From assembly GCF_000336955.1 (NCBI RefSeq), contig NZ_AOLI01000019.1, positions 514,786 through 578,785 on the forward strand: 64,000 bases of DNA, in the 5' to 3' direction. Numbering within the stretch: the first letter of the stretch is position 1; each line of letters opens with the position of its first letter. The stretch comes from Haloferax larsenii JCM 13917. Lineage in GTDB: Archaea; Halobacteriota; Halobacteria; Halobacteriales; Haloferacaceae. The position numbers were made by a program, and so were the translations under genes. The notes under the pieces were generated by a model. The model did not search any database, was not told where the DNA came from, and saw only the letters and a program-made list of their open reading frames with translations. This document shows positions 58,701-64,000 of the stretch, one piece after another.

Positions 58701-59888
58701 TCAGTCGTCGCTTTCGGCCTCCGCATCAGCAGGCCCGCTGGCCGTGATGGTGCTTTCGATGCCGTGACTGAGTGCGATACCCGTCTCCGTGTCGAAGAGG
58801 TGGACTCTGGTTCGGTCGAGGACGACTTCGACGTCTCTGTCTTCCTCGATGTCGGAGTCCGGCGAGACGCTCATCAGGAGTTGGTCGTTGGCGGCGACCG
58901 ACGCCTCTTCGAGGTCCGCGTGTGCTTCTTCGGCGAGCTTCAGGTAGACGAATATCTCGTCGCCCATCGGCTCCAACACGTCCGTCGTCGCCTCGATGCG
59001 GTGGGTCGGGTTCGCCACCTGTCGCTCGTTCTGGACGAGGTAGACGTCCTCGGGCCGGATGCCCATCGTCACGTCTCTGCCCGTCTCGATGCCGACGTCG
59101 GCAGGGTCGAACTCGACGTCGATGTTGGTCGAGACGAACCCGTTTTCGGTAATCTCCCCGTCGAGGAAGTTCATCGAGGGCGACCCGATGAACCCGGCGA
59201 CGAAGAGGTTCGCAGGCTCGTTGTAGCAGACGAGCGGCGGGTCGATTTGCTGGAGTTGGCCGGAGTCGATGACCGCGATGCGGTCGGACATCGTCATCGC
59301 CTCCGCCTGGTCGTGGGTGACGTAGACGATAGTCGTATCCAGCTCTTTGTGCAGACGCTGGAGTTCCGTGCGCATGTGGACGCGGAGCTTCGCGTCGAGG
59401 TTCGCAAGCGGCTCGTCCATCAGGAACACGCCGGGGTTGCGGACGATTGCACGGGCGATGGCGACGCGCTGTCGCTGCCCACCGGACATCTCGTCGGGCA
59501 TGCGTTCGAGCATCCCGCCGAGTTGCACAATCTCGGAGGCGCGCTCGACGCGACGGTCGATTTCCTCCTTGTCGTAGTTGCGGAGGCGGAGACCGAACGA
59601 GATGTTGTCGTACACGTCCATGTGCGGGAACAGCGCGATGTTCTGGAACACCATCGCCACCCCGCGGTCCTTCGGTGGAAGGTTCGTGACCTCGCGGTCG
59701 CCGATGAAGACCTTCCCCTCTGAGGGGATGGTCAGCCCCGCAATCATCTCCATGGTCGTCGACTTGCCGCATCCCGATGGACCGACGAGGCAGATAAATT
59801 CGCCGTCGTTGATTTCGAGATTCATGTCGTCGACCGCCGTTACGTCGTCGTAGTGCTTGCTTACGTGTTCGAGTTTAACGTCTCCCAT
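58701..59888 (-). CDS. Carbohydrate ABC transporter ATPase (UgpC/MsmK type)
   Basis: This 395-residue ATPase has Walker A GPSGCGKST (36-44), Q-loop FQNIALFPHM, signature SGGQRQR (135-141), Walker B VFLMDEP with catalytic Glu, H-loop His192 (YVTHDQAEAM) and a C-terminal TOBE/OB region (GRDVTMGIRPEDV). That composition is typical of ATPases shared by sugar importers. It is third in the transporter operon, 2 bp after the second permease, so translation is tightly linked. Confidence 0.93.
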   Translation of the reverse strand: MGDVKLEHVSKHYDDVTAVDDMNLEINDGEFICLVGPSGCGKSTTMEMIAGLTIPSEGKVFIGDREVTNLPPKDRGVAMVFQNIALFPHMDVYDNISFGLRLRNYDKEEIDRRVERASEIVQLGGMLERMPDEMSGGQRQRVAIARAIVRNPGVFLMDEPLANLDAKLRVHMRTELQRLHKELDTTIVYVTHDQAEAMTMSDRIAVIDSGQLQQIDPPLVCYNEPANLFVAGFIGSPSMNFLDGEITENGFVSTNIDVEFDPADVGIETGRDVTMGIRPEDVYLVQNERQVANPTHRIEATTDVLEPMGDEIFVYLKLAEEAHADLEEASVAANDQLLMSVSPDSDIEEDRDVEVVLDRTRVHLFDTETGIALSHGIESTITASGPADAEAESDD

Positions 59889-59890
59889 GG

Positions 59891-60850
59891 TTACTCCTTC
59901 AGTGCTCCTGCAGTCAGTCCACTGACGATACGCTCTTGTGCTATGATAACAAGGACCGCCACAGGTAAGACTCCCACGATGGAAGCGGCGGCCATCAGGT
60001 TAAACGGCGTGTCGAACTGGCCCTGGTATTTCAGGATGCCGGCGACGATGGGTGCCCACGAGGAGGCCTCACCGTTGTTCATCAGGAACGAGAAGAAGAA
60101 CTCGTTGTACACTGCGATGAACGTGAGGACGCCCGCTGTCGCCACGCCGGGTGCCGAAAGCGGCACGATGACGCGGAACAGCGCCCCGAGACGCGTGGTT
60201 CCTTCGACCCGTGCTGCATCCTCCAACCCGTCCGGAATCTGTCCGTAGAAGGTCGTGAGGATGAAGATAGACAGGGGAAGGAACAGTGCGCTAAAGGGCA
60301 GCACCATCGGTGCCGGCGTGTTGAACAGGTCCGGCGACGAGATGGTGACAGCGCCGATGCTCAGCGCGGTGTTCCCGGTGAACAGTTCGAACAGCGGGAT
60401 GAGGAACGCTGCCGGTGGGAAGTACGAGATGGCGAGGATACCGAGCATCAGGATGCCCTTTCCGGGGAACCGAAGTCGCCCGAAGACGTACCCCGCGAGG
60501 CTCGCGATGAGCAACACGATGACAGTCGTCGTGATACCGAGCACGAAGCTGTTGAACATGAACAGGTGGAACGGCACCCGTTCGAACATCGTGATGAACA
60601 CCTCGGGCTGGAAGCCCTTCGGCAGCAGTCCCATGTTGGTGATGAGGCGGTTCGGCGTGAGCGCCAGCACCAACAGCCAGTAGAACGGGAACAGCGTCGT
60701 GACCAGGAAGAACACCGTCGCGACGTAGAACATCGCGCGGTAGACTCTGTCCGGGTTCTTGATTGCTTTGTCCACCCACCGGCCGAGCGGACCGCGTTTC
60801 ATCTCTGCGTCGTCGGCTCCGACACCGACACCGGACGTTTCGCTGGACAT
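59891..60850 (-). CDS. Carbohydrate ABC transporter permease (MalG type)
   Basis: This 319-residue permease has six membrane segments and the coupling EAA motif DGLEDAARVEGTTRLGALFRV, then IVPLSAPGVATAGVL. An N-terminal cytoplasmic segment of about 35 residues precedes TM1. It forms the pore with the upstream permease. It begins 1 bp after the preceding stop. Confidence 0.92.
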   Translation of the reverse strand: MSSETSGVGVGADDAEMKRGPLGRWVDKAIKNPDRVYRAMFYVATVFFLVTTLFPFYWLLVLALTPNRLITNMGLLPKGFQPEVFITMFERVPFHLFMFNSFVLGITTTVIVLLIASLAGYVFGRLRFPGKGILMLGILAISYFPPAAFLIPLFELFTGNTALSIGAVTISSPDLFNTPAPMVLPFSALFLPLSIFILTTFYGQIPDGLEDAARVEGTTRLGALFRVIVPLSAPGVATAGVLTFIAVYNEFFFSFLMNNGEASSWAPIVAGILKYQGQFDTPFNLMAAASIVGVLPVAVLVIIAQERIVSGLTAGALKE

Positions 60851-60851
60851 G

Positions 60852-61877
60852 TTAGATACCCTCGCTGGCGAAGTTGACGATGTATACGGAGACCACGACG
60901 GCGATGATGCCCGCGGTGACGAACGCCACCGTCGCCGAGGTTCCGTACAGCGGTGCGTTGAACGTGGTGACGACGAGACACGAGAGGGACGGGACCGTCT
61001 GGCACCCGGCCATCGTCTCGATGATACCGTAGACCCGCATCGCGTCGATGGTGCGGAACAGCATCGCGACCAGCACCGTCGGCAGGATGAGCGGGAAGGT
61101 AATCAGCTTGAACTGCTGCCAGCGCGACGCGCCGGCAACCTTCGCCACGTCGTACAGCGACCGGTCGATGCTCTGCATCCCGGCGAGGATGAGAAGCGCC
61201 ATGAACGCTGACGTCTTCCACACGTCGGCCACGATGATGAGGAACAGCGCGTCTGCGGTGTCACGCAGCGGCGTCGTTCCGATGAGTCCGAGTTGGTTCA
61301 ACAGCGCCGGATTGTCGCTCGTCCCGATGAGGAAGCCGATGTTCGGCTGGAACATCAGGAAGAAAATCATCCCCTGAATGACGATGGGCACGGCCCACGG
61401 GATGATGATAGCGACGCGGACCCACCGCCGACCACGGAAGTCCTGGTCGAGGATGAGCGCCTGACCGAAGCCGATGAGCGTTTCGAAGAGCACGCTGAAC
61501 AGGGTGAAGATGAGCGTCACCATCAGCGCGCTCGAGTAAATGTCCGTTACGAACGGGAACTGTGTCGTGAACGTCGGGAGGAACGCGGACGGAAGTGCGA
61601 AGTCTCGTGCTCCGGTGAACAGGTCGATGTAGTTCTGCAACCCGACGAACTCACCCAGGCGTGCGGACCCCGTTAGCTGGTCGGCGAACAGCGACATGCT
61701 GAACGTCTGGACCAGTGGGTAGACCGCGATTACCCCCAAAAGGATGAGTGCGGGTGCGAGAAGCAGGTACGCGAACTGCGTCTCCGTGAGCGTTTCCATC
61801 CAGTTTACGGCCGACGCGTACGGGCCGGTGCGCCGGGAATCAGAAACTGCCTCCCCCGATTGTTGTTCTGTAGCCAT
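60852..61877 (-). CDS. Carbohydrate ABC transporter permease (MalF/UgpA type)
   Basis: This 341-residue permease has six predicted membrane segments and the EAA loop RSLYDVAKVAGASRWQQFKLI followed by TFPLILPTVLV. A predicted extracellular loop carries CQTVPSLSC, whose two cysteines could pair. It follows the binding-protein gene after a 53-bp gap containing a strong hairpin and is adjacent to the second permease. Confidence 0.92.
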   Translation of the reverse strand: MATEQQSGEAVSDSRRTGPYASAVNWMETLTETQFAYLLLAPALILLGVIAVYPLVQTFSMSLFADQLTGSARLGEFVGLQNYIDLFTGARDFALPSAFLPTFTTQFPFVTDIYSSALMVTLIFTLFSVLFETLIGFGQALILDQDFRGRRWVRVAIIIPWAVPIVIQGMIFFLMFQPNIGFLIGTSDNPALLNQLGLIGTTPLRDTADALFLIIVADVWKTSAFMALLILAGMQSIDRSLYDVAKVAGASRWQQFKLITFPLILPTVLVAMLFRTIDAMRVYGIIETMAGCQTVPSLSCLVVTTFNAPLYGTSATVAFVTAGIIAVVVSVYIVNFASEGI

Positions 61878-61898
61878 GACAATTGATAACGTTTGTGT

Positions 61899-61920
61899 GG
61901 GATAAGTTACGTCTTATCCC
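61899..61920 (-). terminator. Hairpin between binding-protein and permease genes
   Basis: GGGATAAG-TTACGT-CTTATCCC is a perfect 8-bp stem with a 6-base loop. On the minus strand it lies 11-32 bp after the binding-protein stop and before the permease ATG at 61877. No T-run follows. It most likely stabilises the binding-protein mRNA or partly terminates transcription, keeping the permease level lower. Confidence 0.6.
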
Positions 61921-61930
61921 GTGACGGAGT

Positions 61931-63490
61931 TTATGCGGCGCTCTGCTCGATCTGTTCGAGTTGCGACTTGAGGTCGGACATCGCCTTCTCCGGGGTCTTC
62001 TCCCGTGCCATCGCGTTGTTGACTTCTTGGGAGATTTTCCCGGACTGCTGTGGCCACACGACAGTGACCGGACGGGGGATGGCGTTGTTGCCAGCGACCT
62101 TCAGCGCGTCGAGGTAGCGACCGATGACGGGCACCTGCTGTGCACGCTCGGAGTCGAGCAGCGACGGGCGTGGCGGAATCCAGCCGATGATTTCGAACAT
62201 ATCGAGCTGGAACTGCTCGTCTTGCATGGCCTTGAAGACCTGCACGGCCGCCTGCTTTTTGGCGTCCGTCGCGTTCGGGTTCATCGTCAGGTGCCACCCA
62301 CCGAGCGCGGCGACGGGACCACCAGTTCCCTCGTACTTCGCTTCGTCGGGCGTGACACCGTACGGAATCGGCATGACACCGAGGTCTTCGCCGAAGCCGG
62401 TCTGGTCGTTGTCTTCGGTCGGCTCGGCACCGTTGATGACGATGGAGTACGGCCAGTTGCGGTGCATGATGGCGTCGCCGCCGGTGAACGGCTTCCGAGA
62501 CGGTTCTTCGGTCCACTGGAGAACGGCCTCGGGCGCAACCTTGCCCGTGATACCCTCCAGCGAGTGTTCGTCGTCCTCACCGTGAATGAGGGTACGAACC
62601 ATTCGGATGGAGTCGAGAACAGGCTCTTCGTCGACTGTGACCGGACGGTCACCGACTGGGCCGAAGAGGTTGTCTCGACCACCGAAGTACGCGCCACCGT
62701 ACGAGGTCATGAACTCGTTGAAGTCACAGCACGACAGGCCTTCGTAGACGTTCGCTTGGAAGGTGTACCCGTACTGGACGTCGGAGTTGGCTTCCATGGC
62801 CTCTTTCGTGACCTTCGAGAACTCCTCCCAGGACATGGACTCGGTCGCCCACGTGTCGAAGTCGTCGTCGGTATAGCCCGCGTTTCGAAGCAGGTCTTTT
62901 CGGTACTGCATCGTCGGGAAGTCGGGGAAAAGCGGCTGTCCGTATAGGTCACCGTCTGTTCCCTTCGCCGTCGAGACGCTGGCATCGAAGTACTCGTCTT
63001 CGATGGCCGACGTCATCTCGCTCGGCAGCGACTTCGATAGGTTCTGCAGTTGGTTCCGCGCGATGAACGGAATCGTCCACCCGCTGTCCATCATCAGCAG
63101 TGTCGGTTCTTGCCGACCACCACTGAGCCACTGCTGGTACTGCGCTTGACGGTTGTCAGTCACCTGCGACCCGGCGACGATTTCCACCGTGATATTGTCT
63201 GGCAATCCAGCGTTCCGAAGTGCCTCGAAAATCGCGTCTTCGTTGTCGGCGACGCGGGTGTCCGCCGCCCACTTGACGGTAATCTCCTCGGTTGGTTCTT
63301 CGGTGTTAATCGGTGTGTCGTCGTCTCCGTTGCCACCACCGCCACCGTTGCCACCACCGTTGCCGCCTCCGCCCCCTGTGCTAATGCAGCCCGCGAGTCC
63401 GACTGCAGCGCCCGATGCGCCGGCAGCCTTCACGAAACTGCGTCGAGAGACGCCATTGCGCTTGCCCCTGTGTGAGTCAGTATCAACCAT
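61931..63490 (-). CDS. Sugar-binding lipoprotein of the ABC transporter (Tat-exported)
   Basis: This 519-residue extracellular binding protein has the Tat signal NGVSRRSFVKAAGASGAAVG with twin arginines Arg16/Arg17 and lipobox LAGC (Cys35). A long glycine/asparagine linker follows, then the family-1-type fold: EITVKWAADTRV, WLSGGRQEPTLLMMDSGWT, MHRNWPYSIVINGA, GGWHLTMNPNATDAKKQAA. The substrate is unknown but probably a sugar. It is the first gene of the operon and is under a strong TATA promoter with a TrmB-like operator. Confidence 0.92.
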   Translation of the reverse strand: MVDTDSHRGKRNGVSRRSFVKAAGASGAAVGLAGCISTGGGGGNGGGNGGGGGNGDDDTPINTEEPTEEITVKWAADTRVADNEDAIFEALRNAGLPDNITVEIVAGSQVTDNRQAQYQQWLSGGRQEPTLLMMDSGWTIPFIARNQLQNLSKSLPSEMTSAIEDEYFDASVSTAKGTDGDLYGQPLFPDFPTMQYRKDLLRNAGYTDDDFDTWATESMSWEEFSKVTKEAMEANSDVQYGYTFQANVYEGLSCCDFNEFMTSYGGAYFGGRDNLFGPVGDRPVTVDEEPVLDSIRMVRTLIHGEDDEHSLEGITGKVAPEAVLQWTEEPSRKPFTGGDAIMHRNWPYSIVINGAEPTEDNDQTGFGEDLGVMPIPYGVTPDEAKYEGTGGPVAALGGWHLTMNPNATDAKKQAAVQVFKAMQDEQFQLDMFEIIGWIPPRPSLLDSERAQQVPVIGRYLDALKVAGNNAIPRPVTVVWPQQSGKISQEVNNAMAREKTPEKAMSDLKSQLEQIEQSAA

Positions 63491-63499
63491 TACAGTTTG

Positions 63500-63525
63500 T
63501 ACTCTAAGTTTAGTGATTATTTATA
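63500..63525 (-). promoter_or_regulatory. Promoter and TrmB-like operator of the sugar ABC operon
   Basis: TATAAATA (63518-63525, minus strand) is centred about 32 nt before the ATG at 63490. Between it and the start, 63500-63515 reads TACTCTAAGTTTAGTG on the plus strand, matching the trmB-upstream site TACTCGAATTTTAGTA at 13 of 16 positions. Position downstream of the TATA box suggests repression. Confidence 0.5.
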
Positions 63526-63538
63526 CTTTTGGTGGGAG

Positions 63539-63559
63539 TTACTACCGCTGTTGTAGTAA
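63539..63559. promoter_or_regulatory. Palindrome upstream of the sugar ABC promoter
   Basis: TTACTACCGCTGTTGTAGTAA has perfect 7-bp arms TTACTAC/GTAGTAA separated by 7 bases. It ends 14 bp upstream of the TATAAATA box, a typical activator position. The regulator is unknown; spacing differs from TrmB sites. Confidence 0.5.
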
Positions 63560-63644
63560 ACTACTTGTCAATATTCACTGCAGTCCGAATTCCAATCTAT
63601 TCGATATTTGTGAGAATCGATACCTAGATACGGGTTGTCACACC

Positions 63645-64000
63645 TTAGTCTTTTCCCGGAGCAGGCCATCGAGGCGTCTTTGGGGCCTCAATGCGCTCGA
63701 TATCCGCACTCGATAGGTCGACGTCGAGAGCACCGATATTCTCGTCGAGGTGGTCGAGTCGGCGTGGCCCGATGATTGGCGCGTCGACGACTGGTTTGTG
63801 TAATAACCACGAAAGTGACACCTGTGCAGGCGACGCATCCTTTTCATCAGCGATGGCACGAATCTCGTCGAGGACGGCCCAGTTTTCGTCCGTAAATCGG
63901 TCGGACGTGTAGTCGTCCGTGTCCGCGCGCGTGTCCGCGGGAACCTCGCTATCTCGTTCGTACTTTCCGGTGAGAAAGCCGCCGGCGAGCGGCGACCACG
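63645..64000 (-). CDS. Aldo/keto reductase (partial, C-terminal part)
   Basis: About 118 C-terminal codons are in the window: WSPLAGGFLTGKYERDSEVP, then SPAQVSLSWLLHKPVVDAPI, IGPRRLDHLDENIGALDVDL and the closing IERIEAPKTPRWPAPGKD. These are typical of the AKR family that reduces sugars or aldehydes with NADPH. The N-terminal catalytic half lies beyond the window edge. It lies upstream of the sugar ABC operon on the same strand, about 155 bp away. Confidence 0.88.
   Translation of the reverse strand, partial: WSPLAGGFLTGKYERDSEVPADTRADTDDYTSDRFTDENWAVLDEIRAIADEKDASPAQVSLSWLLHKPVVDAPIIGPRRLDHLDENIGALDVDLSSADIERIEAPKTPRWPAPGKD

Noticed and set aside
1-64000. tRNA, rRNA or other structured RNA genes
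   Set aside because: Intergenic gaps were read for cloverleaf-like or rRNA-like sequence and none was recognised; a covariance search would be needed to exclude them.

Overview
The window is chromosomal DNA of an extremely halophilic archaeon, most likely a Haloferax or a close relative. The reasons are high GC with strong G/C third-position bias, very acidic predicted proteins, archaeal promoters whose TATA boxes lie about 25-30 nt upstream of leaderless or nearly leaderless starts, Bat-type helix-turn-helix regulators, DpsA, dodecin, TrmB, and a Tat-exported lipoprotein sugar-binding protein. No rRNA, tRNA or CRISPR array was recognised. Most of the window is ordinary, densely packed chromosome. 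The one clear mobile region is at 42.0-43.8 kb.

0.1-8 kb: a two-TM potassium channel with two RCK regions, a CNNM/CBS membrane protein, two sensor kinases (one a PAS kinase, one a receiver-PAS-kinase hybrid), a small two-gene operon (DUF7331-like plus amphi-Trp), DpsA and a GNAT acetyltransferase. Two near-identical palindromes of the DtxR/IdeR 'iron box' type sit at the start of the PAS kinase and in the promoter of the two-gene operon, next to dpsA, suggesting a local iron-responsive group. 8-15.5 kb: a class V aminotransferase; a Bat-type regulator coupled by a GTGA overlap to an unlisted 62-residue protein; a hydrolase; a VOC dioxygenase-like protein; and the dgcN-dgcA pair for D-glutamate use, with a Bat-type regulator transcribed divergently.

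15.5-33 kb: an MFS transporter with a kinase-like protein; an O-methyltransferase/hydrolase/FilR1-regulator operon divergent from a berberine-bridge-type flavoprotein; an ATP-grasp enzyme; a cytidine-deaminase-like protein; a HAD phosphatase; a dihydropteroate-synthase-like protein; a long pentapeptide-repeat protein with a channel-like C-terminus; an MTH865-like protein; trehalose-6-phosphate synthase preceded by a possible leader peptide; and arylamine N-acetyltransferase. 33-42 kb: the thiE-thiM-thiD operon with ATGA overlaps, a flavodoxin, a membrane-anchored unknown, a 1036-residue FAD/iron-sulfur 2-hydroxyacid dehydrogenase and an alanine-glyoxylate-type aminotransferase. The last two could together turn glycolate into glycine.

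42-43.8 kb: a 1765-bp IS5-family (ISH1-like) element bounded by 16-bp inverted repeats and an 8-bp target duplication. Besides its transposase it carries an oppositely oriented lipoprotein gene and a nested MITE-like insertion of about 141 bp. It lies 3 bp in front of the start codon of a secreted-protein gene. 43.8-54 kb: hisD; an unusual fusion of an integral-membrane domain with a gluconate-dehydrogenase-subunit-3 domain, overlapping a GMC flavoprotein; an IscA-type carrier; small conserved proteins; two adjacent multi-TM proteins; dodecin; a 5'-nucleotidase; UspA and MscS proteins.

55-64 kb: a carbohydrate-uptake locus. It runs from the Tat-lipoprotein binding protein through two permeases, the ATPase and a small TM/coiled-coil protein to a Gfo/Idh dehydrogenase and a zinc-ribbon membrane protein, all on the minus strand, and meets the convergent regulator trmB. 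TACT-N8-AGTA-type sites occur upstream of trmB and between the TATA box and start of the binding-protein gene, so TrmB probably controls both itself and uptake. The window ends inside an aldo/keto reductase gene.
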